Shown here: positions 47,201-56,627 of the stretch, one piece after another
Numbering within the stretch: the first letter of the stretch is position 1
How the letters are laid out: every line of letters begins with the position of its first letter
Origin: Scolanthus callimorphus
Taxonomy: Eukaryota; Cnidaria; Anthozoa; Actiniaria; Edwardsiidae
DNA: 64,000 bases
NCBI GenBank assembly: GCA_033964015.1
Contig: CM066918.1
Span: forward strand, 30,542,595 to 30,606,594
Direction of reading: 5' to 3'
Position numbers and translations under genes: made by a program
The notes under the pieces: model-generated
What the model was told of the DNA's origin: nothing
Databases searched by the model: none
What the model saw: only the letters and a program-made list of their open reading frames with translations

Positions 47201-50200
47201 CCATTATCAAGGTATCATCTCTTCCAAGGACGGATCTTCTTTCTAAGTACGGGAGTCTAAAAATCTCCCATAGGTCCGTTTCCATCAGCGTCCGAAAACA
47301 ACTTGTACAGTACTGCTATACGTAATGAGCACCTTCGGCTAGCGGGATGACACTCAGAAATCTATTTTGACGTTGCGGGTCAACTCTGAGTACAACATTG
47401 CTACTCTTTGTAATGGGCCCTTGAACTGAACATCTTTGAAAAAATGTTTCTAAAAATAGACACTATTTTGACGTTGGGGATCAACTCTAAGTCCAAGATT
47501 GCTACTCTGTAATGGACTCTTGGAACTTAACATCTTTTTGTAGATCCTCAAACAATAGTACATTGTATAGTAAGTGTCCTCTTGTTAGGATAAGGTATGC
47601 CGAGGGAGTTACCTCGCCTCTTTGCTTCTCTATAAATACTTTGACTAAAAGTAATGCTACCCTCACTGACTGTTTTATTTTATCGTTGTTTCAGACTACA
47701 ATCAAGCTCAAGGACATTTCTTATGATGAAGGTAAGATACAAAATAGATCTCTGGCAGCCACATGAATATATCATATGAATCAAGGCAAAATTGGCCTGT
47801 AGATAGCAAGTGATTCGCTTTTCGCATTTGTTTTGCCTGGCAGCAAGGGAACTAATCACCAATCTAGACGTCAGGAAAGAGTGGGATAAGACCTTCGAAG
47901 ATTACGTCATACTAGAAAGAACCTACAACTTTAACGTCATCCATTGGTGAGTTGTCACGTGAGTTGTAGTACTGAAAACACAGTATGATATGACTCGGCA
48001 CGAAACGATGCTTTCTATGGGGCACGACAAGGACGTTTTTTTTATTAGCACGTGCCAAAACGCTAATCTACACCAATGAAACCGCAGCATTTTGAAAGCA
48101 TACCTTACTGTCTTTTATCTTGCCGTGAACAACGCGAGAAATGTTTCAGTCCACGCTTAATAGCAATAAACAACTACTTTCTCTACAGCTCTATCAGGAA
48201 GCAAGGCCTGACATTAGCGGTGCTGGAGGACATTGATCCCGATGAACCGTACCACGCATGCGTGTGGAGTATTGCTGATTATCCTGACAATCCCAGCAAA
48301 ATGTTAAGGTTACTATTGTTTATTCTTACTGGAATATATTTTGCCTTTTGTAACTCGAAATGAGGGATTTTTAGAAGCGGTCAAAACAGTATTACTTGTC
48401 ATTTACGAAAATCGCTTCGGTGGGTTTTTAAATGATTTATTTTGTTGATTTACTCGAAGGGGCTAGCATACATCTGAATTTGTTAAGGCGATCACAAGAC
48501 TATATACACTATCTGATTAGAGATCAAGCATAACCTGTAAAACCAGTTCGATATGTCAATCATATACGTATGGACAAAACAATGAACAAAACTCGTATTA
48601 AATGTCTTCGACACTCCCCCTAGCTGATTGGTAATAATCAGCTACTCGAATGTTCGTCGTGATACAAAGTCTCTTAATGAAATCTCTTTTACGCGGTTCT
48701 TACATAAGTCGTAACTGTTTGAAGATGGACGCGCACATCCTTTCCATGGAAGTTTCACTTCATACCTTCCATTAGCGAATTTGATATCTTCATTAAACCC
48801 GCCATCGCTTCTTCCCCGTTTCACAGACAAGTCTTCTTTGTCGATACCAATCGATTCGACATCCCAGAAAGACTTTAACGAGTCACGTAAATCGTCGTGT
48901 TCCGAGTTGTAGCCTTCGATGATCAGGTTAGCGTGCGTAGAATAGGCTCCAGAAATCCTACGTTCGTCGATCGGGCCGGAGAGTATCCACCCCAGTGAAC
49001 TATTCACTGCAGTAAGACCTTCAGGACCTCTCTTAACTTCTCCGGTCACGAAGTCCCAATAGTGGTCTGAACCAATGAGAATGTCGATAGTTCCATTAGT
49101 GTTCGATAAATCGTAGTCGTCGGCCAAATCGAGATCCTCGACAAAGTTCAAGTTGGTTGTATCAACGTTGGCATGTAATGATGAACATATCATAGGAAAC
49201 GTGAGAGCTGTTAATTTGATCGCTCCCGTTTTGCTTGTTTTATCAATGTAAACGTCCACAAGGTCACAACTTTGTTTCTTGTGTTTAGCTTCGCCGAAGG
49301 TGTTAAGTGACAAGTGTTCTCTTTGTTTCGTTTTTAGCTCCAGTTTCGAGCTTAAAGAGCTTGTTATGTAACTGCGTTGGCTCCCATTGTCGAATAGGAT
49401 GCGTACCGTACACGAGTCTCCTCGATCGTTTGAAGCAGTTGCTGTTGCGGTTTGTAGAAGTACTTTCTTCGGTGTTCGTGCATTTACTGACGCTGTTGTT
49501 ACTTCCTGCCTTGTGGCCTCTGCATCGTTATCTTGTGTCGGCTCTGTTGGACTAGAGTCTTGATTGACAGGTCTTCGAGTCTCTCGATTATCTTCACAGA
49601 GCGATTGGTGATGTTTTCCGTGGCATTTTCTACAATTTCGTTCGCACGCATCTTGGCGATGTCCCTTTTTTAAACAAATGAAACACCTCCTGTCTCGTCG
49701 AAGAATGTCTCTTCTCTCTCTCACGTTCGCGACAGCGTTGCATGACGCCGAGAAGTGCTTTTCATTGCAGAAAACACAAGTGGGCGTTGTTTTGAATATC
49801 CGGTGTTGTTGTCGTTCAAAAGTAGTGCTCTCGTAGCTCCGCCGCCGGAGCTTCCAAGATTTCGAGGTGCAGGGTTGGGTGGTTTCTTTTCTCCCATAGT
49901 CGTCTTTATCTTCTCACTAAGCTCCCTTGCGTTTATCTCCTGGTCGATAATGTCCAGTATAGGCCCAAACTCCCATATATCGTCTTTCGTGTTGCGAGCA
50001 ACTTGGAGTCTTATCTCTGGTGGCAGCTTTGACATCACAATGGGTAACAACAGGCTCCCATATTGCTCAGATTTTACTCCTAATGATTCCAAACCCCTGA
50101 TATTTATGTTCAGCTTGTCATAGATGAATCGGAGCTGTCCCGACTTACAGTCGGAATCGCAACTTTGTAGCTTTACGAGCTCATCCATGTGCGCGGTAAT

Positions 50201-53200
50201 TATCTGTTGGGGCCTTCCAAATCTTTTAACGAGTATGTCCAAGGCGTCGTCATAATTTTCTTCTGTAATCGAAAGTCCTTCTATGGCTCGCATAGCCTGT
50301 CCCTCCAAGAGACCCATCAAATATGTGAACTTTTCGATCTTGCTCATATCCGATCTTGAGTTAACAGCACTGTCGAAACTTTCAAAGAAGGTTTTGAAAT
50401 GTCTGACATCACCCTTGAACACTGGTAAATTGATCTTTGGTAGCTTCGCTCGGGTTGCTGTGTTGCTTGAAACATTTGTGGAGTTGGCTGAATGGGAAGG
50501 TGAGGGCGGTACACCTGCCGCAGGCAATGTCGGTTGTGCGATTGAAGGTGCTTGAATTTGAATTGGCGTGTCGTCGTCGGCGTGGCTCGGTTTCTTTGTC
50601 GCTTCTTCGCATCGTACGGAGATGTCTCCCCTTGTCATCTCGATTCGTAGGATTATTTCTTCTGAGTCTTCGATATCTTTTTCGAGTTCGTCTTCGTCGC
50701 ATGTTTCTCGGTACTTTTCGTCGTATTCTCTTAGCTGCGTCAATTTCGTCCCCAGCGTCTCGTTGATCGTTTGTAGTCGTTTGACCACCTTCGGTTCAGG
50801 TTCCTCTTTTAATAAGGAGTCGACCTCGTGTAACAGTTTTGTTATAAAACTTCGGTGCCCTGCTCGGGTCTTCTTTATTCTGCCTGCGTTGCTCATCGTC
50901 GTTTTCAATGTCTGCCCAGCCCCACGTTTGGCGCCATGTCATTTACGAAAATCGCTTCGGTGGGTTTTTAAATGATTTATTTTGTTGATTTACTCGAAGG
51001 GGCTAGCATACATCTGAATTTGTTAAGGCGATCACAAGACTATATACACTATCTGACTAGCAGTATCTATTGAGATAGTGAGTGCTCAAGCGTAAAGCTA
51101 CTCTCTTGAAAGTGTTTTGTTTCCATCCTAGTGTATAAAAACTGAGGCGTCTGAATGTTGTGAACATTCCATGAAATTTAATAAATTATTCAACTGTATA
51201 CATAATCATTTTCAATGTTGTTGATCAATGTTAGTATCTGAAACCAGTGAAAGATGCACTGTTTTTGTAGCTGCTTGAGGAATGTTTCTAGATTTCTCAC
51301 AAACAGCCCAGAGAAAAGCACTCTTGTTACAACCGAATTTTTGGGCTGTTAAACAAAGTTCTTTTATCATGGAATTTTACTCTAACAATTTGACATGAAC
51401 AGTTGCTGCAACGTTTCTGCAGAGTGATGTTCCATGCATCTCCTGTGACTTCTGCTGCAGTTATCCAACTATAGGAGGGGTGTAGACACTTGCATGTTAA
51501 ATATCAATGTATATGTATGTTTTAGGAATCAGGTTCGTGTGAAATAATTTCTAAAGCAGGATTTTCCATTGCAGTAGCTCCGTTTCTTGTTTTGGTAGAA
51601 TATTCTAGCTGTGGATCCATTTTCTTGATCAGTTTGTTCCAGGTAAATATTCTTTAAACTCTTGATGCATAAGCTACAGCACTGACCCAGTTTTTAGATA
51701 TTGTTTGACTAAGTCAGTCATTTCTGTTCCTGAGATAATTATTCCCATAATAATAGACACTGGTGTCTTACAAATTGATGTATATGCTTGGTGTCTTATA
51801 CACTCTGTAAAAGCTTCCAGATCCTCTGCTGATTGTCTTCATTCAAATAATTTTGTCATCATTGTTCAAATAATTATATACAGAAACATATAACTTAGTT
51901 GAAACATGTAATGGCGAACCAAGCTGCGGATTATTCAAGATGAATTTATGACCATATTTGGTCAATAATGAACTCTCGACTGCTAACCCAAGTAGGTTTT
52001 CTCTTCATAATATTTCATTTTTCGCTCATACAAAGTAAAGCAACAGTGGTTAGTGATAATATACTAACATTTAACATCTTTGAGTCTTGAAACAACATTA
52101 TTTTCAAAATCTGTTCAATTGTTTATTCTGCGAATATTCCGCAGCTTGGCACTAAAGTAATGTATGCTTGTTACACGTTTCAACTCACTTATATGTTTCT
52201 GTTATATAGCAACGTGGCCCCTTGCTCCATAATTGCACAACAACTTTTTTTAATGTTGATTGGATAGCAATGGTAACAGTTAAGTTTGGTTCCTGTTTTT
52301 TTTCTGTGCCATGATAATAAACAGTGTCACTCCCTTCATTTGTTGCTTGCTCACAGAGCACCAGTGTACTATACATGTTCAGTCTTGTTATCATTTTCCA
52401 TATGAAATCACCGGATGCCAACTTGTGACCACTGAAGAGTATGTTGTTACGGGTGATTCATTATGCCACTAGGCTGGATCTACGTACAAAAGAAAGGAAA
52501 AATAAAAAAATAAAGTTAAAATAAGAAAAGAAAAAAGAATTTATAATTAGTATGGTTTACTTACCTGGGCAAAAACACAATGGATTTAAATGATAATAAT
52601 TTCATAAGGTGACAGTGCTATTTTTGGAACATCTTTTGCCCCAATTAGTGTATTCAGCTTAATGTAAGCTGTGGCAACTGTACCAAAATTTATTTGGTTA
52701 TTAGCTTTTAATAGGTCATTTGGTAATCTGGTCCACAGGCAATTGAAGTGTGAATAGTGCAAGTGCTGGGGAATTCCCTACTGGCATTGTATTCAGCATT
52801 ATTACTGCTACAGTATGTACTACAGCAGCTATACTATTAGTTGCTCGGTTATATTGATCGCCCTTCGCTAATTGATTCTATATACTATTAAATGCAGTGC
52901 AAGTTGCTAGTGCTATCATTTCAAGTCTATTTTCCTCATCTAGACGATATTGTAAGCTTGGTGCTGATTTTAAGCCAGATAATCGTTTGTAGGTCATTGG
53001 TTCTATAACACAAGAAGATAAAGCCTTTACCCTGCTTAAACCAACATATGAAAGACCAAAAGTTGTTTCTTTCTTTCCAATATCAACCCAGGCTTTGGGT
53101 AATGTCAGGCCTTGGCTTTTATGGATAGTTATAGCCCATGCAAATTTAAGAGGCAATTGCTGCCTTTCATGAATGCCATCTCCTAGGTAAATGAGCTGAT

Positions 53201-56200
53201 ACAGTTATAGGGCATATAGGCACACAAGAAGGAGTTGTGTCACTAATAGATGGACCTCTATAGTTGTCAAACTGAATAATTACTGCAATGGGTAAATCAG
53301 GAGGCTGGTGATCTGTCTGATAGATTATATCTCTCACAATTCCTGTAGCTCCATTACACAGACCAACACTAGGCCATAAATTCATGGTTAGCATTACTTT
53401 AGCACCTTTTGCTAAAACAATAAAAGGTTCTAAACCGGACATTTCATCAGGTTTAACTTTTTTTGCCAGTGATGAGGAATGACGAGCATTAATATTGGCA
53501 ATAGTTTCTCCAAGTTTCTTGAGTTGGTCATAATTGTATTTACCAACTTCTTCATTACTGTAGAACAACCTTGTAGCATTTTCAAACTCCTCTAAGTTTG
53601 GGAGTTTTACTGGTTGGCGGGTTAATAGCAAGTTCCAGTCATCAACAGTTGATTCACCTTTGCGCAACCGTGAAAGTAAATCACGGAATTTCACTTGATC
53701 TGGGTCAGAGCCCTGAACACGCTGATTGACGGTGAGTTTAACAACTTTATCAAACATTCTGTATGCAAGATAACCCTGTTCTCCAATGTTATTACTTGGC
53801 TTAGCATGATAAAGAGGCTTGTCACCTACAGGTGGTAACTGACCAGGATCTCCTGTCAAAATTATTGAAAATCCTCCAAATGGCTGATCATAATGACCTG
53901 TCACTTGTTTACAACGTTTGTCTATCCAACCAAACATAACTTGGCCTAACATTGAGTACTCATCAATGATTATGTACTCTTTACCCTTAAGAGTTTCTTG
54001 CAATCTACTCAAGCTTTGTCCTGCAAGGTCTTTATTGCCTCTTGGTCCAACATGAAGTTTTAACAGGGAATGGATAGTAACTCCTTGTATGTTAAATGAG
54101 GCTTTGCCAGTTGTAGCAGTTACTGCACACTTGTGTTTTAAAAGTGCACGAACAGCATTAATGAGATAGCTTTTTTCCAGTTCCAGCTACCCCACTTAAA
54201 ATAAGGCATAGAGATTCCTTGTTGTTTGAAAAATCCTCAGAATGGGACTTTATGATACTATATACTATGTATTGCATTTCACTAAATGTAGCAGTGTCAA
54301 TAGTTTCATAATTTGGCTGAGCATTTGAAATGCTCTCTTTTGTCTCTTGAAATCTTTAGTACGTGTTCTAACAGAGCTCCTGAAATAATTCTGCATACTA
54401 TCATTGGTATTCCCTTCCACATGATTAACAGTTTCATCACATAAAAGTACAGAACTACCTGAGTATTGGGTCATCACAGCTTTCAAAGTTGTGTTTTCAC
54501 TTGTAGTGTCAGTTGACAATGTTGTGTAAAGCTCATTGGTACTGCAGAATAATGACTGGTTTGCACCCATGTTGGGTTTATCATTATGCCATGCTAGGCA
54601 TTGAGTTATTTTGCTTGGCTGGTTCTTTACCCAAAGCCATACAGCCATCAGACAATGGGTTTTGGACTGTTCATTTGATCCCATACGCCACACAGTCCAT
54701 AGGCGAAGGGCTAAATTGTATAGTTTTGTAGGCTGATTCTTTACCCAAAGCCATACAGCCATCAGGCAATGGGGTTTGGACTGTTCATTTGATCCCATAC
54801 GCCACCAGTCCAGAGGCGAAGGGTTCTTCTTCTCTTCTTCTTCCATATGGGCCCATCTCCTTCAGGTTCGAAGATTCTTATGGGCTTTGTATACCCGCCG
54901 TAATAGGCATTGGGTTAGTTTGGCAATCCCACACCGGGGATGATAATCCCTCCAAGTCGGAGGAGACCTGATTATTACAGGCAACCCCCCAAAAATGGGG
55001 AGATTTGGCAAAGCCAAACGTGTTGTTTTCGATGGCCACCATCGGACTCGCAAATCGTATTGTCGTCGATAAATCTGCTGTGAAAATGATCTCATACCAG
55101 TGAATAACATGCTTTGAAAGCTGTGATAGCTTTCGAGAATATAACTAAAGTGATTCATAACGTTTATACTCACCGAATTCCCTGAAATTTCCACAAACAC
55201 GCCGCTTCACTTCTGTAGTGTTGTGAAAAAGACCCAGAAGAACACGTTTCGTCGAGAAACCAAATTATGGTATACCAAACTTGGGTCTACAAACGGGTAC
55301 CCTGTGGCATGTTGCCGCCAGCCCCCCAAAAATCCCGTCTCACAATTTATAATCGTACTGCGCATGCGCGAGATTTACGCGAGAATCAAAGAGGCCATTG
55401 GTGAGCTCGTGAGTACGGTACATTTGCAAACTGTGGTACAAAATTGCAAACTGTGGTACAAAATTGCAAACTGTGGTACAAAATTAGAGTTGCTCTCGCT
55501 CGCTGCGCTCGCTCGAGCAATTAGAGATCAAGCATAACCTGTAAAACCAGTTCGATATGTCAATCATATACGTATGGACAAAACAATGAACAAAACTCGT
55601 ATTAAATGTCTTCGACATTACTCGACGAGGACCCGATTTAGGGGGTGGGTGGGGGGGGGGGGGCTCAGGGCCGTAGCCCATGCCCCCCCCCCCCCAGTTG
55701 TTTCCCAAAAAACCCTTAAAATTCCCGATTTTGCACCCTGCATATCAAAGTTCTCCCAAACATGCGGTAATTTCACATGCTGGGCTCTAAATTTTCGGCG
55801 CACTTCGCGCACAAAACAGTTTAAACTTTCCTTAAAAACTGCCTTGAATTTTTTTTATATATCGTGCCCCCCCCCCCTGTTTTTGGAGGCTTGCTACGGC
55901 AAGATATATAAACTTATATCAGAAACATATAACTTAGTTGAAACATGTAACGGCGAACCATGCTGTGGATTATTCGTGGCGAGTTTATGACCATATTTGG
56001 TCAGTAATGAACTCTCGCCTGCTTACCAAGCAGGTTTTCTTTTCGTAATATTTCATTTTTTTTGCTCAAATAAAGTAGAGCAACAGTGGTAAGTGATAAT
56101 ATACTAACATTCAACATCTTGAAGTCTTGCAACAACATTGTTTTCAAAATCTTTTCAATTGTTTGTTCTGCGAATATTCCGCAGCTTGGCACTAAAGCAA

Positions 56201-56627
56201 TGTATATGTTTGCTACACGTTCCAACTCGCTTATATGTTTCTGCTTATATAATAATCAGTGGTAATTGAACTGATTTTTGATTCAGCATTTAGGAGCCTT
56301 ACCATAATTAAAGAGAACTTGATTCCAATGGTATTTTGAGACTATCATTCACGAGTATTCTATATTTGATCCAGGTACGAAACGATGATTGCCGGTCTGG
56401 TCATCCGCCCAATAGATGATGGTACCCACTGCTCTAAAGTCGCTCTGCTCTGCCAGCTCAAAGGCTCGGTCGCGCAGCCTCTGCGGAACACGTTTCTCAC
56501 GGGAAATCCAGACAAGTGGATTGAAATGCTAAAGAAGTACGTTACAAGACCGCAGAAACCTAAAGTATCGCCCGAAAAAACACCGAAGCCCGTAAAGACA
56601 CCGAAGCCAAAGGTTATAAAGTTATAA
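32251..56627 (+). CDS. START-domain lipid-binding protein 2, N-myristoylation-like start
   Basis: Ten exons: 32251-32277, 36819-36852, 44460-45017, 45726-45959, 46372-46539, 46970-47211, 47695-47731, 47844-47946, 48189-48308 and 56375-56627 (1776 nt, 591 residues). The N-terminus MGGGQSSYE fits the myristoylation rule (Gly2, Ser at 6). An acidic then Lys/Arg-rich region follows (KKKLEFEAELRTLK, RRKKKRVRI). Residues about 365-575 are the START domain: ERLLAWEDETLPGWTRVKRT, then LDVRKEWDKTFEDY, then AGLVIRPIDDGTH and PDKWIEMLKKY. The tail is Lys/Pro-rich. The protein is inferred to carry lipid at a membrane; the ligand is unknown. The donor of exon 4 (GTCAGT) and of exon 9 (GTTACT) are weak but are the only ones that keep frame. 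Intron 9 is swollen to 8 kb by transposons. Confidence 0.85.
33880..34475. mobile_element. TIR element copy 2, right end lost
   Basis: It begins GGGACGGACCATTAGAAATG and a long G run, and shares GCCCTGCAGTGATAGGCCTG and GTGAGTTCGACGTTACAA with the element at 25094-25752. No matching right terminus is found. It lies in intron 1 of START gene 2. Confidence 0.65.
34500..36818. other. Intron 1 of START gene 2, distal part
   Basis: AT-rich. GGAAGATTTGCA-like words recur at 34735-34860. There is no domain-bearing frame. Confidence 0.45.
37771..38714. mobile_element. TIR element, about 0.94 kb, C/G-run ends
   Basis: GTATAAGTCAATTCCAGCGC at the left is inverted as CGCTGGAATTGACTGATAC at the right. 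ATAAT flanks both sides (37766-37770 and 38715-38719). Long C and G runs lie just inside the ends. It lies in intron 2 of START gene 2. Confidence 0.7.
39106..39299. mobile_element. Fold-back MITE, CCACACTAC family
   Basis: ACCCTATCCACACTAC at the left is inverted as GTAGTGTGGACGGGGT at the right. CGTTTTCAAACGAAAGCGGA and its inverse lie inside. CTAAG flanks both sides. Confidence 0.7.
40527..40675. repeat. Fold-back repeat
   Basis: ATTACACGGTGGCGCGAAGA at the left is answered by TCTTCAAGCCACCGTGTAAT at the right, with ATATGGATTTT and its inverse inside. Confidence 0.7.
41174..42859 (+). CDS. F5/8 type C (discoidin) domain module, two exons
   Basis: Exons 41174-41463 and 42712-42859 encode one discoidin domain of about 146 residues. 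The first exon reads PPLGIESGTIRSSCITAS, then LARLNSSTCWCAG, then FLEVDLLTLYNVTAVATQG and YKIQYSADGQMWNYY. The second reads VIEGNTDNCTAAKHF, then CRYVRIWPTAWFQWPCLRLE and LYGK. These blocks are diagnostic of F5/8C domains, which are usually secreted and bind carbohydrates, lipids or collagen. The first donor (GAA then GTCAGG) is weak; the second (AAAG then GTAAGC) is good. Both outer ends are phase 1. No signal peptide or other domain was found nearby. It may be a shuffled module, an alternative exon pair of the host START gene, or a gene remnant. Confidence 0.6.
41577..42560. repeat. Polypyrimidine tract, about 1 kb
   Basis: The + strand is strongly C/T-rich with words such as CTTCTCC and CCTCCTC. 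It forms the body of the intron between the two discoidin exons. Long open frames rich in Leu, Phe, Ser and Pro are compositional artefacts. Confidence 0.8.
42993..43018. repeat. (CCCAAA)n short array
   Basis: Four CCCAAA-type hexamers directly before the 43-bp minisatellite. Confidence 0.8.
43029..43456. repeat. 43-bp minisatellite, about ten copies
   Basis: The unit runs CCGGTAAGAAACTCGCGAGG then CACCAGGGGGTCAAGGGCCG then GTA. The first two copies read AGAAAGTCG, the later ones AGAAACTCG, and one copy lacks a G. Each unit carries CCG-GTAAGAAA, a strong 5' splice-site match on the coding strand of START gene 2, and a GGTACC KpnI-like palindrome. Confidence 0.95.
45073..45527. repeat. Direct repeat of about 90 bp within intron 3
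   Basis: AAGATCATTAGCTATTCACG, GACTGCTGTTTT and CTCGTAGCTTGGGGCCATCT at about 45098-45160 recur at about 45460-45520 with few changes. The offset is about 365 bp. Confidence 0.75.
47350..47545. repeat. Tandem duplication of about 110 bp in intron 6
   Basis: CTATTTTGACGTTGCGGGTC and the following CAACTCTGAGTACAACATTG recur about 110 bp later as CTATTTTGACGTTGGGGATC and CAACTCTAAGTCCAAGATTG. Confidence 0.7.
48397..48613 (-). repeat. 3' LTR of the BEL/Pao element
   Basis: 217 bp, identical in length to the reassembled 5' LTR, with TGTC and GACA at its ends. The part shared with 50937-51056 differs by almost nothing, which suggests a recent insertion. Confidence 0.9.
48614..48627 (-). other. 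Polypurine tract of the BEL/Pao element
   Basis: The minus strand reads TCAGCTAGGGGGAG immediately before the 3' LTR, where second-strand priming takes place. Confidence 0.75.
48642..49724 (-). pseudogene. BEL/Pao zinc knuckles and aspartic protease region, truncated
   Basis: 360 codons. Residues 14-27 are a CX2CX4HX4C zinc knuckle (CFICLKKGHRQDAC), and a second Cys/His knuckle follows at 31-43. Residues about 104-125 hold the protease active site as ILFDNGSQRSYI; BEL proteases usually read DSG or DTG, so Asn replaces the middle residue. DILIGSDHYWDFVTG and NSSLGWILSG are typical of the family's DUF1758 region. The frame stops at RRTFE, shortly after the start of the linker to reverse transcriptase, and the polypurine tract follows at once. 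A large internal deletion removed the rest of pol. Confidence 0.85.
49721..50908 (-). pseudogene. BEL/Pao Gag-like protein
   Basis: 395 codons. The N-terminal half is a charged predicted coiled coil, followed by a Pro/Ser linker. Residues about 168-330 match the DUF1759 Gag region of BEL/Pao elements (KINLPVFKGDVRHFKTFFES, then KFTYLMGLLEGQAMRAIEGL, then LVKRFGRPQQIITAHMDEL). Gag forms the particle that packages element RNA. At about 49790 the frame slips: the protease frame continues upstream as TCVFCNEKHFSASCNAVANV with a further zinc knuckle. One base is therefore probably missing or gained in the AAAA run, since family members usually have one continuous frame. Confidence 0.85.
50919..50936 (-). 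other. Primer-binding site, tRNA-Lys type
   Basis: The minus strand reads TGGCGCCAAACGTGGGGC directly after the 5' LTR. It matches the known tRNA-Lys(1,2) primer site TGGCGCCCAACGTGGGGC at 17 of 18 bases. Confidence 0.8.
51881..52201. mobile_element. MITE with CAGAAACATATA ends, 7-bp duplication, copy 1
   Basis: 321 bp. CAGAAACATATAAC at the left is inverted as TTATATGTTTCTG at the right, flanked by TTATATA on both sides (51874-51880 and 52202-52208). It is about 85-90 percent alike by eye to the copy at 55920. Confidence 0.85.
52878..54260 (-). pseudogene. PIF1-like helicase, frameshifted
   Basis: Minus-strand frames carry the helicase motifs in order: GVAGTGK (Walker A, about 54215), then IIIDEYSMLGQ (Walker B), GGFSIILTGDPGQLPPVGD (motif III), LTVNQRVQG (motif IV), then AITIHKSQGLTLPKAWVDIG and SYVGLSRVKAL (motifs V-VI). 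PIF1-type helicases unwind DNA 5' to 3' and are found in Helitrons, where the helicase drives rolling-circle transposition. The frame breaks at the A-run in Walker A (one extra A) and again near 53160. Motif III reads GDPGQLPPV rather than the GDFRQxLPV common in Helitron helicases, so the family assignment is open. Confidence 0.75.
54265..54846 (-). pseudogene. Unrecognised frame upstream of the helicase, with internal duplication
   Basis: 193 codons on the minus strand. The first part contains the same stretch twice (WRMGSNEQSK then HCLMAVWLWVKNQP), because the DNA carries a tandem duplication there. The latter part may be the degraded N-terminal lead into the helicase. No Rep, zinc finger or other domain is recognised. 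Confidence 0.3.
54622..54825. repeat. Tandem duplication, period about 112 bp
   Basis: TTTACCCAAAGCCATACAGC and TTTGATCCCATACGCCAC occur at about 54627 and 54684, and again at about 54739 and 54790. Confidence 0.8.
55433..55490. repeat. Triplicated 20-bp unit
   Basis: TTGCAAACTGTGGTACAAAA is repeated three times near the 5' (minus-strand) end of the Helitron-like insertion. Confidence 0.85.
55920..56243. mobile_element. MITE with CAGAAACATATA ends, 7-bp duplication, copy 2
   Basis: 324 bp with the same inverted ends as the copy at 51881, flanked by CTTATAT on both sides (55913-55919 and 56244-56250). It lies in intron 9 of START gene 2, 130 bp before the last exon and outside the BEL element. 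Confidence 0.85.

Larger units (their letters stand above)
51057..55520 (-). mobile_element. Helitron-like insertion splitting the BEL 5' LTR
   Basis: 4464 bp lie exactly between A and T of the LTR sequence CTGA-TTAG, with no target duplication. On the minus strand the insert ends CTGCTAG followed by T, as Helitrons do (CTRR then T). An imperfect stem (ACTATCT, loop CAAT, AGATACT) sits just before the end. The opposite end reads TTGCTCGAGC rather than the canonical TC, and can form a 31-nt hairpin. A PIF1-type helicase is encoded on the same strand. No HUH Rep domain was found, so the copy is non-autonomous or of an unusual type. Confidence 0.65.
48392..55622 (-). mobile_element. BEL/Pao LTR retrotransposon, internally deleted, with nested insertion
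   Basis: The element lies antisense in intron 9 of START gene 2. The 3' LTR is 48397-48613 (217 bp, TGTCGAAG to AAATGACA on the minus strand). The 5' LTR is 50937-51056 plus 55521-55617, also 217 bp once the insertion between them is removed. TTACT flanks both sides (48392-48396 and 55618-55622), the 5-bp duplication usual for BEL/Pao. A gag frame and a protease-region frame remain. Reverse transcriptase, RNase H and integrase are missing, so the copy is not autonomous. Confidence 0.92.

Noticed and set aside
48642..50908. Possible host genes on the minus strand within the START intron
   Set aside because: Zinc knuckles, the protease region, LTRs, primer-binding site and polypurine tract show that they are a BEL/Pao retrotransposon.
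52878..54260. Possible cellular PIF1 helicase gene
   Set aside because: It has at least two frameshifts, lies inside a mobile insertion that splits an LTR, and shows no introns or host-like exons.
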